64,000 bases of DNA from Diphasiastrum complanatum (GCA_029204225.1 CM055092.1:63621260-63685259); one strand, 5' to 3'. Shown: positions 10,972-22,275, numbered from the stretch's first letter. Notes: generated from the letters alone by a model not told the origin. Translations and numbers: made by a program.

Positions 10972-12069
10972 AAGTAAAGTCATTTTCTCTAACTAACATT
11001 TCTTAAAAATACTATTTCTTTTCTTTGATTTTATTGTGTTAATGTCTTTGTTACAATAGTTTCAACCATAGGCTTAAAAATAACACTTACGCCATAGCCT
11101 AATTTTGTAATCAATCCATATTTTTTATCCAGATACACATATCCCAAGGTAGCATCTTACCAGTTAGGGCCTACCACCTTGAATCACTTATTGGCATGCA
11201 TTTTGTACACTTGTGAATAGTTGAGTTTGCAAAAGAAAGTTTGTTAATATCTAGTTTAGAACTTTAGATACTCTAACTTTACAGCATATAAAAGGCAGAT
11301 CATAGGGCTTGAGGCTACTCTTATCTTGACGCTCAATAAAAAATATGAAGCCTTATACCATATCTAAACCATTGAATCCTCCACCACACAATTTCAGAAA
11401 AGATAGTCTCCCTCATTCCTCTTGTATGCTCAATTTAAGTGGATCCAATGATACTCCTGGCTAGATACTCAGAAGCAAATAATGGCATTCAAATAATGGC
11501 ATTGTAGTATATTAAGTCTACCATATTAATAAAAATTTACACATTCATTAAGTTGTACATGAGAAAGGCGAAAAAATTTGAGTACATGGGAGTAAACAAA
11601 AGAAAAGCAGCCAATCAATCTTGTGATTCTTATTACCATATCTATTAAAACCTGGAGAACATGTGTAAGAGTGTGGATATATGTACCTTTCAATCAGTTT
11701 TACTTTTAGCCAGCTTTGCACAAGTATATTATCTGTAAAAATATGCTCACAGAAACTAAATCTCTTGCATCAAACAACTGCAAAGTACTGATAGCTTAGA
11801 GCTCGATCGGCACAAACTGAAGGTCTTACGTTGACGGTTGAATTTAGAAAAACCTTGACGTTTCATCTGAAACTTCGGCTATACCACTTAAGAAAATTAA
11901 GGAAATTTAAAATCTAGCTTTCTGCTGAGTTGATCAACGCCCAAAGCCAAAAGAATAGAGACAAATTGTGCTTCTCAGTGAAGCAGAATCAGCAGCCCGT
12001 AACACGAAATCTGTGGCATGCACTAGCAAAATCAGAATATGACTTGAAAGAGACTAATATTGTAATGAT
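10790..12069. other. Intergenic or intronic DNA downstream of the PB1 exon
   Basis: Apart from the microsatellite nothing is recognisable. The stretch immediately 3' of the PB1 ORF on the minus strand is AT-rich, without long open frames. It could be a 3' UTR or, if the splice site noted near 12084 is used, an intron. No kinase-domain exon was found. Confidence 0.4.
10917..10968. repeat. (TC)n microsatellite
   Basis: About 26 uninterrupted TC dinucleotides just beyond the truncated end of Gypsy A and ~1.1 kb downstream of the PB1 exon. Confidence 0.95.
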
Positions 12070-14472
12070 CTAAGTTCTCATAACCTGATGAATTACATGG
12101 CGATGGTCTTCTGCTGATCCTGCTTGTGGCTCTCTTACATGATGAGCTAGAGCAACTCCACCCTGATATGCATGCGAGTCTAGCGGTTGATCATTGGAAT
12201 GCCCAATTAGTTCAGCGTTATGTGGAATATTGAATGGAGTGAACTCTGAGGTGTTGACGTGATCAGCATAATATTGCGACTGGGTTATAGATGGATCGCA
12301 TAAAAGATGTCCATTTGGATCGACATAGTGATCTTGTTGAATGGAATGTAACATTGTTCCCCCTGACAGGTGATGCACGGACCTCATGAGCATCCTCTCC
12401 TCAGAGTTGACCCACTGCACTTGGAATGGTGTTGAAGGCGGCATGTCCCGAAATCTGGAGGGGGATTGAACTCTTGTGGCACGAGGGGCAGTTTGATCTC
12501 TAGTAGTGGGCTGCCCAACTTTGATCTTTGGCAGAGGAGATGGTTGCTGCTGCAGTTCAGAGTACGTCATCGCAGCTGTGAGCTGCCGGTGCAGGTGTGC
12601 TGGCTGAGGTGCTGCCATGCATTGCCGATGAGCTGATCTCGGTAGATCGTAAGCTCTTGAGGGAGGGGAAGCAGAAGTTACACGAAGGATGGTTGGGGGT
12701 GGGAACTGAGAAGGCCCCGTTTGCTGTGGGGAGGCTGATGTGTGCGGTAGTTGGACAGCACCCCCATCGATATGCTGCCTTATCTGATCCTCCTTTTGCC
12801 ATTGATTAGCATGCGTATTATTGCTTGCAATAACGTGAGGTTGGACAACATGTTGTTGATTACTGTGCTGCGCTACTGTTGATTTCAACGGGATCTCAGT
12901 GTCTTCAAATTTATACGCTTCCCGAATATGTCTTGAAGCTTTGTCATTGATCTCTTGTTGCCCTTCCGCGTTCAAGAAAGGATATCGCTTCGCTTTTCCA
13001 TGAGAAGTCAAGGACTCAGTATGATCCTCTGATGGTCTCTCACCTTCTTTCTGGTCCTTCTGATCACCATCTCCGCCCTGCTTATCGCTAGAATGTTGCT
13101 GATTTCTGGCAAATTCCGTGCGAGGTTCTGGCTTCTGCCCTCCAAGGGTAGATACATCCCCATTGACCTGATTAGATACGGATTTGGTTCTCTGTACGTT
13201 TGAATTCAAATCAGCAGGAAAATAATCAGGTTTATCGGATAGCACAGGGAGGCCGTGCAAGACCTTGGGTAGGTGCTGGTTGTAAGTGCTGGAATTACTG
13301 CCTTTGATACCTCCTCCTTCGGCTGGGGATTCTACGGGGCTATTTATTTCCGCTCTTACACGTACAGACAAGGGATCCTTGCGCTGATTATCGTCGATCG
13401 GTGCCGATGATGTGGACAAGCCTCCCTTGGTAGATTTATGAGGATCATCCAAAGTAGGTGACAGATTCAGCTCTCGGGCTAGATCTAATTCAGGCTTGGT
13501 TTGGAAATTCCTCTTCCAATTCTTCTCCTCATCACAGCTTCCCAGCACTGTATCCAGTGAGGGCTTTTTCTCAGATACCTGTAACTCTAAAGGAGTAGGG
13601 ATAAGTGAGGAAAGCTGCTTGATTACTTCAAGGTCTTCGAGTGAATGATCAGCAACTGAGATGGTGGGTGGATTGGAAATAGGGATCTCAGAATCGAGCA
13701 AGATAGTAGGGTGCTGTTTGGAAGCAGCTTCCTGCTGAGAATTGACCAGTGGCTGCAGGATCGGAGGCGAATTCAGCAGAGATAGCTGATCCTTTTCCAA
13801 AACCCCTTCATGATAAGATCTAGTACAGGGAAGAGGCTGCGAGCTGGCCTTTGGAAGAGCACCCGGTAGACGAGCCTGCTTCTCAAATATATCCAATCCA
13901 AACAGAAAATCTGGAAGGCCCTGAGAAGTGGGCATCGAATTCTGCCTCCTACTAAAATTACCATTCACAGCATCCACAAATCGCTGTTCTGCATTTCTAG
14001 AATCATATTCATGAAAATCCAGTGAAACGCTATGGCTTTTAGCAGGAAACAAGAATAATCGTAGCCTTACGGATGCATCCCTACTCTCTAGTCGATCATA
14101 CTCCTCCATCATATTCTCAAGATCTTCCTCACATAGTACTGAAACCAAAGAATCCAAATCTTCATTTGGAAGCTGAAACTTTAGCGCCAGAACAGATTTT
14201 CCGCACAGTCGCGTGAGCTTTGCCATCAGATCTGCTAGAGTTATGTTTCTACTGACCACAAGAAGGCGAGTCTCGCCGCCCGCATAGCGGAGTTGACAGT
14301 CATGTGGGCGCGGCATGATTCTGCCACCATAGCTGCACAAGAATTTGACACGGCTATCTTCTGATTTTAGTGAAAACTGATCCTCAGACAAAGCTTCCAT
14401 GCGGGGGGAGGAGCACTGCGAGAGATGGGAAAGCGAGTCGATGCTGCCATGTGTTGTCTTCACCTGATCCAT
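12070..14472 (-). CDS. PB1-domain protein, large first exon or single-exon gene
   Basis: This 800-codon open frame is by far the best host gene here. Residues 41-143 form a PB1 (octicosapeptide/Phox/Bem1p) domain. They open with KFLCSYGGRIMPRP, which carries the basic Lys of type II PB1 domains, and include the acidic OPCA stretch LPNEDLDSLVSVLCEEDL (101-118), so it can pair both ways. PB1 domains form head-to-tail protein complexes. After it comes RFVDAVNG and PDFLFGLD (164-194), which I associate with plant PB1-only proteins. The rest is low-complexity, Ser/Gln/Pro/His-rich and probably disordered. No signal peptide, membrane segment or kinase domain was seen. The first ATG is used; a second Met is at residue 25. 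A CAG|GTTATG donor-like site lies five codons before the stop, so further exons, as in PB1-containing Raf-like kinases, cannot be excluded. Confidence 0.85.
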   Translation of the reverse strand: MDQVKTTHGSIDSLSHLSQCSSPRMEALSEDQFSLKSEDSRVKFLCSYGGRIMPRPHDCQLRYAGGETRLLVVSRNITLADLMAKLTRLCGKSVLALKFQLPNEDLDSLVSVLCEEDLENMMEEYDRLESRDASVRLRLFLFPAKSHSVSLDFHEYDSRNAEQRFVDAVNGNFSRRQNSMPTSQGLPDFLFGLDIFEKQARLPGALPKASSQPLPCTRSYHEGVLEKDQLSLLNSPPILQPLVNSQQEAASKQHPTILLDSEIPISNPPTISVADHSLEDLEVIKQLSSLIPTPLELQVSEKKPSLDTVLGSCDEEKNWKRNFQTKPELDLARELNLSPTLDDPHKSTKGGLSTSSAPIDDNQRKDPLSVRVRAEINSPVESPAEGGGIKGSNSSTYNQHLPKVLHGLPVLSDKPDYFPADLNSNVQRTKSVSNQVNGDVSTLGGQKPEPRTEFARNQQHSSDKQGGDGDQKDQKEGERPSEDHTESLTSHGKAKRYPFLNAEGQQEINDKASRHIREAYKFEDTEIPLKSTVAQHSNQQHVVQPHVIASNNTHANQWQKEDQIRQHIDGGAVQLPHTSASPQQTGPSQFPPPTILRVTSASPPSRAYDLPRSAHRQCMAAPQPAHLHRQLTAAMTYSELQQQPSPLPKIKVGQPTTRDQTAPRATRVQSPSRFRDMPPSTPFQVQWVNSEERMLMRSVHHLSGGTMLHSIQQDHYVDPNGHLLCDPSITQSQYYADHVNTSEFTPFNIPHNAELIGHSNDQPLDSHAYQGGVALAHHVREPQAGSAEDHRHVIHQVMRT

Positions 14473-15022
14473 TTTGTAGATTTGCTCACTCCCTGTCTGC
14501 AGCTGCCTGCACTCTATAGTCAGGATTTCATTTCTCTCTCATATATCACTTATCCCACCATGAAACGGCATCCAGCAGGCACCTATCCAACTCACACACA
14601 CACACGCTCTCTCTCCATCAACTGTGCTAGCAAGACTGAGAATCAACTATTCGAAGAAGTTCCCCCCCCCCCCCCCCCCCCCGCTCTCTCTTTGTTCGAA
14701 GGAGAGACCCGCCCCTCCCTCCCTTCTCTCCTCTCTCTCTCTTCTCTCGCGTTCTTCCCACACCTCACGTTATCGCCAGCTTTCTCTCTAAAACTTAAAA
14801 AAGAAAGACCCTAACCCTATACGTTGCGTTTCAAACCTAAGCGACTGATGCTCTCTCCTTTCTTGACATTCCTGTTTTTGACGTTACGTTCTCTTTCTAG
14901 AACGTACGAGAGTTTCCTCTCTCTAAAAATTTCACACCCAAAATTTGCACACACGTTATAATATTTCACAAGTTCTAGGGTTTCTGAAAAGCCCTAAAAA
15001 CTGCTCATCTCTCCTCTACAAG
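14473..15022 (-). promoter_or_regulatory. 5' UTR/promoter region of the PB1 gene
   Basis: CT-rich on the plus strand (GA-rich in the minus transcript), with CA and CT runs and a homopolymer. A telo-box-like ACCCTAACCCT lies at about 14809-14819 and a second GGGTTT/AAACCC-type word near 14978; such words are common near plant transcription starts. No TATA box for the minus gene was firmly placed. The region may be bidirectional (see the candidate intron at 15023). Confidence 0.4.
14662..14682. repeat. C21 homopolymer (G21 in the PB1 transcript strand)
   Basis: A run of 21 C on the plus strand about 190 bases upstream of the PB1 start codon, inside the likely 5' UTR. It is followed by CT repeats. 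It could be a real G-quadruplex-prone tract or of inflated length from sequencing. Confidence 0.85.
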
Positions 15023-15100
15023 GTGCGTTCTTCTCTCGTCCACTAATTTTTGTTCTTTTCTTTTTAATCTTTTTATATCTCTTTATGTGGCTGATTGCAG
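15023..15100 (+). other. Candidate small intron of a divergent plus-strand transcript
   Basis: CTACAAG|GTGCGTTC at 15022/15023 and a T-rich tract ending TGATTGCAG at 15100 would define a 78-base plant intron. Upstream sequence is CT-rich like plant 5' UTRs. No ORF of note follows in 15101-15306, so this may be a leader exon of a distant gene, a non-coding RNA or chance. Confidence 0.2.
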
Positions 15101-16569
15101 TTCAATCCCTTAAGGTCGCCAGAGTCCTCCTAGCCAACTCATTGTTTATTGGAGTACATTCTTTTTTCTCTTTTTTAACTTTTTTCTCTTTTTTAAAGGC
15201 ACGTACATATCCATTGGCATATTTTGTATTGGTAAATTGGAATTTGGAACCCCGCATAGATATAAATTATAATGAAATATTAAGGTGCAATAATAGATTG
15301 TTATAATTATAAGAAATTATAGCCTTTCTAATTTACTATGGAATAAGTCCGACAGATGATATTCTGCCTTGTAAAGAGTCTTAGGCGAGGTTCGGAGGGG
15401 GGGCGAGACTATGATTCCTTACCGAGACTATGTCGTCTGCCCAGCTCATTCCATTGTGTAATTCATAGTTGCAGTTTTTTTGAATGGCCATTACGCAATA
15501 GAATTTGTATTTGAAGCTGAGCTTTTGTCCAGGACCATTATAAAGCAAAATTTGCATGTGAGAAACATAATAAATGTTCAAAACAGTGGGTCACCCATTC
15601 TTCTTTTTAAGCGAGTCTAAAAAATGGGCAAAAAATGCAACAACTATGCATTACGTTGATGTTATCATCCAAAAGGTTACTTCCCTAATCTCGTGTATAC
15701 ATCGTTACTTTTAGGAGCATAATTCTTCGTGTTTGCATCATAATTTTTAAGAGAGTAATCCTTGTATTTACATCACCATGCAGTTTAGGAGCTTGGTTAT
15801 GCCTACTAACCAAGTTCCATTTTTACATGACAAAAAAACCAAACTTGCTACTACGGAGCTTGTGGATGCCATGGCAAGAAGAGAACGAGTTCAAATCCTT
15901 GTGGTTATCGTCTTGGCATTTTTAGGGGCCTACTTACACATGCTAATACTAGAATTGCTACTATAGTGCCATGGCAAGGAGGAACACCTTCAGTTTGATA
16001 GCTTTTCATCAATCTCCACCCTTAGATTTAAGTAGTCCCATACATAATCTCGTGTTTACATCGGCATTTTTTGTCATTTTTAGGAGGTTGGTGTTGGGGA
16101 AATGGAAACAAAAGGGAATGAAGAAAGACTCGATAGAGAAGGTCTATGTTTGAATTATTGGGCTCTGCAGAATAACCCCTATTCCTCAGTGCATGAACTA
16201 CATTTATCATATTCAAATCAATTATATTGCGACAAGGGTGACAACTGATTTTACTTGATCCTCACTCTGAAATCGTCAGGATCGATTCAATTGATTACGT
16301 AGACAAGCACAAATTCATTGAACGTTGGTTGCGGAAACGTGTATTGCAGAAGCATGGAAATGTTTAGACAAATCTATATGAGAGCTAATAAATGAAAGTG
16401 CTTAAAGTAGTAAATCAGAGAAGCATCACATTCGATCTGACACAATAATTGAATGAAATGAGATGATTAGATTGTTGGAAGAAGCATAACCAATAAAGGC
16501 AAATATTATGTTGTTGAAGTCTAGCAACTTCCTAGTATATTTCAAGATCTGCGCGTAGGTGATGGAATA
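15101..16569. other. Unassigned AT-rich DNA
   Basis: No gene or element boundary was recognised. Two similar phrases (TGCCATGGCAAGAAGAGAAC near 15888 and TGCCATGGCAAGGAGGAACA near 15967) suggest an old local duplication. Short open frames are not protein-like. Confidence 0.3.
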
Positions 16570-16945
16570 CTCTGAGGTTTTTTATCAAAGGTTTGGAGCT
16601 TGTCCAAACTTCATAAGGCATCTTGCTTGAGAGGCCTTTGGTCGAGCATATGTTTTGAATGTAAGTTGTAATGGACAGAGCTTCAGCCTAGAATTGCTTA
16701 GGTAGTGATGCATGAGCGAGCATGCACTTAGCCAATTCGAGCAAAATTTGATTCTTCCTCTCAATAAGGCCATTCGACTGAGGCAAATACGGAGGGTTGA
16801 TGAATTGTTCTTCAATGCCTTTGCTAAGATAGTACTCCTTGAATTCAGTAGAGATATACTCTCCACTGTTGTCGCTCCTCATTGCTTTCATTTTTTTGCC
16901 AATTTCAAGTTCACATGTGTATGTTTTTGCCAGTTTCAAGTTCAA
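16570..16945 (-). pseudogene. Copia integrase fragment, minus strand
   Basis: The minus frame 16945-16688 reads RSDNSGEYISTEFKEYYLSK, then a Pro-Gln-Ser-Asn-Gly step and GLIERKNQILLELAK. This is the copia integrase core with its second catalytic Asp and the Glu. A second frame (16866-16585) continues it. It is directly followed by the 5' LTR of copia element 1 at 16952, which probably inserted into or next to this older copy. The other half was not found beyond 20395. Confidence 0.65.
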
Positions 16946-16951
16946 TACACA

Positions 16952-17597
16952 TGTGAGAATTTGTCAACTAGTTTGCTATTTTGGACATATTTGTTTATTT
17001 GGCAATTGAGGCCAATTTATACATTAGACTTAGAGTTTGACTTTTCAAAGTTATATTAGTCTAAAAGCATTTGAATTATCACTTTTAGAAGTGAGGGGAA
17101 TAGTAGGAGGTCGAGTTTAGTAGATTCAAATTTGAATGTTGGAGACATTGAATCTAGTCCACATTAGTAGGGTTCTTGTTATGGAGGGAAACCAAGCTCA
17201 TTAATGATGCATGGAACTGTCATAAAAGGACGTAAACTCGTGGGAGAAAGGATTCTTCTCTCTCTCATCTCATTTCATGCTTGTACATGAGTTCTCTTGG
17301 GTTGATCTATCCAATGGTGCACTATCGTGATGATATCTTGCAATCTTGTGTATAGAATGCTCATATTTTGCTATATTCAGATCCACACTTGTAAAATACA
17401 ATAGCTTACTATTTTTGTACAGACAACAACTTCATATTATCCTAAGCTTGATGTTTGATCAATATCTTATTGAGTTTGCATCTCTTTCATTAAGTAGATG
17501 TTGATTTTCTACATTGTAAATGGTGTAAATTGTGATATCCTTCCAACCAAAGATCAAGAGATGATTTTGGATCTTAATGATTGACAAAATCTTCACA
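16952..17597 (+). repeat. 5' LTR of copia 1
   Basis: Starts TGTGAGAATTTGTC and ends CTTCACA just before the PBS. It matches the LTR at 19994-20395 and, more distantly, the 3' LTR of element C at 46236-46885, so all belong to one family. Confidence 0.8.
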
Positions 17598-17609
17598 TGG
17601 TATCAAAGC
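17598..17609 (+). other. Primer-binding site, initiator tRNA-Met type
   Basis: TGGTATCAAAGC, one base from the canonical copia TGGTATCAGAGC, directly follows the LTR end. Confidence 0.8.
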
Positions 17610-17727
17610 TTGTGTTGCAGGTTATGAAAAGATCAGTCACATTTATCAAGGATTTGGAGGAGCTTCTATCTCTGGAGCATGCTAGAATAGTTTCTACTCA
17701 AAAATCAAGAATTTTGCATTTGTAGAA

Positions 17728-18545
17728 ATGATCTTTTATTACAAGGAGTATTTCACTTCTTTATTGGCTTATGGAGATGACAAGAGGGTGATCTACACGG
17801 GCAAAGGGATTGGCACAATTCCTATGTCTCTCTCTACAAATAAGAATGTTCATTTGAAGGATGTTTTGTTCATTCCATCTATTACTAAGGACCTACGTAA
17901 TGTGAGTCAATCACTTAGTAAAGCTCTTAAAGTGGAGTTTGATGGAGATACTTGTATGATCAAAAGGAAGGATGTCTTGATTGCAAAAGGTAAAAGGCAA
18001 GGGAAGTTATTTAAACTAGATGCTTGTGTTATTGCTGACCAAGTTGGATGTGTGGCAAGTGAGCAAATATCCATGCAAGAGGTTTGGCATAAGAGGATGG
18101 GGCATCTCGGCTTCAAAACATTGGAGGTCATGGCTAGAAAACAAGTTGTGATTGGACTTCCAAGTTCCTTAACTAGCATCAATCATGTTTGTGAGTCTTG
18201 TGCTTTGTCAAAGTCACATAGACTACTTTATACTAGATCTACATCTAGATCTACAAAGCCTTTTCAAGTTGTACATTCGGATATTCATGGAATTGCTACA
18301 ATTAGCAATAGTGGAGCTAAGATGCATGTAGATTTCATTGATCATTTTAGTAGATAGTGTTGAGTATATCTATTAAAGAGCAAAGATGAAGTGTATGATG
18401 TTTTTGTGAAGTTCAATAATGCAAGGGAGAACCAATTTTCCACAAGGATCAAGTTCTTGAGGAGTGACAATGGTAGTGAGTATATCTCAACCAAGTTCAA
18501 GGCCTTTGGTGATGAGCATGGGATCAAGGGAAAGACAAATACCTT
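17728..18545 (+). pseudogene. Copia 1 protease tail, GAG-pre-integrase and integrase N-half
   Basis: Begins at KEYFTSLLAYGD, equivalent to a point inside the protease region of element C; the DSGAS site is missing. It continues through EVWHKRMGHLGFK (GAG-pre-integrase His) and CESCALSKSHR (zinc-binding) into the integrase core (VHSDIHG). A TAG at 18355 interrupts it. Shortly after SDNGSEYIS the sequence jumps to the RT linker near 18531, losing the rest of integrase. Confidence 0.7.
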
Positions 18546-19990
18546 CAAGGATCACATATGATGAGAAAGATAAGCAAGTGGCTGCCGGAACAAACTTTGC
18601 TTTACTAACCTCTTTTGGTGAACCTACATGTGTAGATGAAGCAAGGAACAAAGAGGAGTGGATCCAAGCATTGGATCTTGAGTATCAAGCTCTTATGAAG
18701 AATGAAACATGGAGATTGTTGGAGTTACCTAGGGACAAGAAAGTTTCTGGATGCAAATGGATTTTCAAGATGAAGACTAACCAAGATGGATCTATCAATA
18801 AGCATAAGGTAAGGTTGGTGGCCAAGGGATATGCACAAGAACATGGTATTGACTATGATGAGACCTTTGCACTCGTGGCAAAGATGGTAAGCATTTGGGC
18901 ATCTCTCTTGCTACTCTTTTTGGATGGGATCTATGTCAATTGGACTCTCTCAAAGGTTTGGTATGAGTGAGTATGATCATTCAATTTATTATAGGTTTGC
19001 TAGAAATGATGTTACCATTTTGCTAATCTACGTGGATGATATCATCTTGAGTGGTGGAGACAACCAAGATGTGGATCATATCAAGAGTGCTCTCAAGGAG
19101 TTTGAGGTGCATGATCTTGGTCATTTGCATTACATTTTAGGAATAGAAGTGATTAGATCTTCTCAACATACTTTCATTTCTCAAGAGAGGCATGCTAATT
19201 TTATTCTAAAGAGATTTCATATGATAGATACATAGTCTTGTGATACACCTATGGAGTCAAATGTAAAGCTAACTAAGAGGTAATGAAAGATCCTTCAAGG
19301 ACATTACTCTCTATAGGAAGCTATTTGGTTCACTTATATATCTAACCATCACAAGACCAATTCTAAGCTATTGTGTTGGTAGATTAAGCCAATTTATGCA
19401 ACATCCTAGTGAGGAGCATTGGAAGCTAGGAAAAAGAGTTTTGAGATACATCATGGGAACTCGAGATTTTGGCATATTGTATGAGGGATCATCACCTAAC
19501 TTGTTTGGATTTTCAGATTTGGACTTTTCTGGAGATCAAATGGATAGGAAAGCCATAATTGCACATCGTGTTTTCTTACGTAATGGAGTTATATCATGGA
19601 TGTCGAAGAAACAAGTCACTATCTCATTGTCATCTAGTGAGGCCAACTACAAAGCACTTACTCATTGCACAAAAGAGATGGTATGGAACAAGAGGATGAT
19701 CAAGGATCTTCACTTGCTGGATTTTTCAGAGATTCCAATCATCCTTTTTGACAACCTATCAGCCCAAAAGTTGGCAAGCAATCCTATATTTCATGCTAGG
19801 AGCAAGCATATTGAGGTGGCATATCACTTTGTGGAGCAAGTCATGGCAAAGTAGGTGGAGCTTCAACATGTACCTTCAACGGAATGTGTAGCTAATATCT
19901 TCACCAAAGCATTGGGAAAAGACTTGTTTACAAAGCATAGGACTTCACTTGGAGTATTCTCAAAGTCTATGCTAAAACTAGTTGAAGAGG
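18546..19990 (+). pseudogene. Copia 1 RT and RNase H remnants
   Basis: RT N-terminal part: EEWIQALDLEYQALMKNETW and CKWIFKMKTNQDGS, then KARL-like KVRLVAKGYAQEHG. After a deletion and frame change near 18930 the catalytic IYVDDI follows in 18924-19235. RNase H (19396-19854) includes RVLRYIMGTRDFG and the ISLSSSEANYKAL region, then HARSKHIEVAYHFV. Stops at 19233 and 19852 break the frame. Element C shares the RNase H almost word for word. Confidence 0.7.
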
Positions 19991-19993
19991 GAG

Positions 19994-20395
19994 TGTAAGA
20001 ATTTGTCAACTAGTTTGCTATTTTGGACATATTTGTTTATTTGGCAATTGAGGCCAATTTTCATATTAGGCTTAAAGTTTGACTTTTCAAAGTTATATTA
20101 GTCTAAAATCATTTGAATTAAACCAAGCTCATTAATGATGCATGGACCTATTATAAAAGGATGTAAACTCATGGGAGAAAGGATTCTTCTCTCTCATCTC
20201 ATTTGATGCTTATACTTGAGTTCTCTTGGGTTGATCTGTCCACTGGGGCACTATCTTGATGATATTTTGCAATCTTGTGTGTAGAATGCTCATACTTTGC
20301 TATATTCAGATCCACACGCGTGAAATATAGTAGCTTACTATTTTTGTAAGGATAGCAACTTTATATTATTTTATTTTTGATGTTTGATGAATATT
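19994..20395 (+). repeat. 3' LTR of copia 1, truncated
   Basis: Preceded by the polypurine tract GAAGAGGGAG (19984-19993). Starts TGTAAGAATTTGTC. Compared with the 5' LTR it lacks an internal block of about 120 bases (5' LTR 17070-17190) and stops near 20395, missing the last ~130 bases. Confidence 0.75.
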
Positions 20396-21604
20396 CAATG
20401 ATGTCATAATGTAAAGCTTAGAAACAATATTTATGCAACCAAAAAGATCAAAGGATCTAAAGAAAACAAAAATAAAGAATCCAATATTATAAAATCTATG
20501 CGGATGGCATGATCATCAATTACATAAGAAGGATCTGAAGGAAGGAGATCTTGCCTTGATGTAAAAAATGAAACTGATCAAGGAAAATTTGAAATTCACA
20601 TGTGAAAGATCATATAGAGTAAAAGAAATTTTATCTTATGGAGCAATGGTCATGAAAAACCTTGATGGATGAAAATTTGATACCCTTGTGAATGGCAGCT
20701 GAAATGATAGCCGATCATGCAAGTTTTGGCAGCCTGATCTCCCAACCTAATTACACTGTTACAAATTTATTTTTATTTGATTTTAGAATTTTGATTTTTT
20801 AGATTACTTATTTAGAAAAAGACAGTAAAATAAAAAATAAAAAATGATAAGCAAAGTCAAAAAAATTATCAGATCAGAAAAGGAGGAAGGAAAATATCTT
20901 CAAGAATGAATTTTTGAAAAAAGAAAATGATCTAAAAATCACTATTGAGACTAGATTTTGATTCAAATAGTTAGATTAACCTTCACCAAATTGTCAGATG
21001 ATAGATCCAGCTCATATTTATCTATACTAAATTGGGCGAAAGTTGGTTTGTAGCAAAAGTATCAATTTTTAAGCTAAGCGAAAGTTCAGCTCTATGTCAC
21101 CTTGGGAACCTTCGTCGAGTATGATGTAGTCATTATGAACTTTCTTTGACTTGACAAATAGATCCAACACATCAAAAATAGATTGAGAGAAGGCTTAGAC
21201 CTTAAAAATTGTCATTAAATGCAGTACCTGGGCAAAGATTTGACTTGGGTGAAGATTGAATATTTGCTAGATCTTCAAAACCTTCGTCAAGCTACCTTAA
21301 TGGTCAGAAACCTTCGCTGAGACTTCTGGAAGCTATTTTCATGGTACTGAACATGCCTATGAATTTTTGTCCAAAACTAAGTATCTAAACTAGCACTTTG
21401 TCTAATAGACCCTCCAAATTTGTCTATAAAAAAGCCCATTTCGAGTTCATTTCCCACCAGTGTAGCAAAGCTCTTACAAATTTATGGTTGAGAACTGCGC
21501 AAGTAGTACACAATTGGGGTACGAAAAAACTCACCTTTGAGAACAGAGAGCAGGCTGTAAAGGTTGATCCAACCACATGGGCAGGGAAACCTATTGCACC
21601 ATCT
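20396..21604 (+). mobile_element. Gypsy fragments (integrase tail and protease tail)
   Basis: 20480-20700 matches the C-terminal integrase of Gypsy A (GATGGCATGATC followed by AGAAGGATCT, then AAATTCACA). 21080-21330 carries ACCTTCG(T/C)CGAG-like words typical of the Gypsy B leader. 21480-21600 encodes LRTAQVVHNWGTKKLTF, the protease C-terminus. The order integrase, leader motifs, protease suggests a deleted, rearranged gypsy copy. The AT-rich stretch 20760-21000 is otherwise featureless. Confidence 0.55.
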
Positions 21605-22275
21605 TTCTCTTTGGATCAACTGCAACCTTCAGTGATCTTCTTCATGGTAGATACAACAAGAACTTCACGGCTGTTGTAGCAAATGGCCTACTTCATGGGT
21701 CTGTTGAAGGGTACAGATGCTGCACTGAACTACAAAACAAATCATTTATGTTGCTCTCAGCCTCAATGAACTCCATCTCATCCATAGCGCTTCACTGCCT
21801 CATGTTGCTTCTCTAATATGTAATCACTTCAAGAAAGACTATCAATAGTTGTTTTTGAGTTTCACGTTGTTTGCAGACTGCTTTCTCCTAACCACTTGGG
21901 TGGATCGCTGATTTTGCACTTCAATCTTTGATTTTGCTTCCTCTCTATTCGGCTGAATGGCTGCAATCTCTTGCTTGTTTCTTCATGCTGCATGGTTGAT
22001 TCAGCATGTTTGTTACAGTCAAACACAACATTTTTGTAACTAGAAAATGCTCTCATACTAGGATTTGCCTAACTCTGAAAAAATTGTGCATCCTTCACAC
22101 TAGAATAATAGGCAATCAATGATTTACTCTCTCTTTATTCAGTCTGCTCAAAACAAAACCAAAAAAAAACACAGAGATATGTCTCTGTTTATTAACAAAA
22201 CAGAAAGTTCTAATCTCTCTACATGAAAGTAAAACTAGTGCATGCTCAGATCGATAGCGTCGTTAACCATAGCCT

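Larger units (their letters stand above)
16952..20395 (+). mobile_element. Ty1/copia element 1, internally deleted
   Basis: Two LTRs (16952-17597, and 19994 to about 20395 truncated) flank a body with PBS, a protease tail plus GAG-pre-integrase, part of integrase, part of RT, and RNase H, in copia order. Gag, the zinc knuckle, the catalytic part of protease, the C-terminal half of integrase and much of RT have been deleted compared with the related element C (42109-46885). It can only have moved, if at all, with help from another element. Confidence 0.8.

Noticed and set aside
12557-12802. Other open frames overlapping the PB1 exon (also 12597-12809 and 13773-13964)
   Set aside because: Shadows of the 800-codon frame, without motifs of their own.
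14425-14814. 129-codon plus-strand frame across the C21 run
   Set aside because: Its Pro tract and hydrophobic tail simply translate the C-run and CT repeats of the 5' flank.
14809-14819. Telomere-like ACCCTAACCCT
   Set aside because: Fewer than two units in a promoter-like region; telo-box words are common in plant promoters. A similar short word at 47639-47652 is in retroelement DNA.
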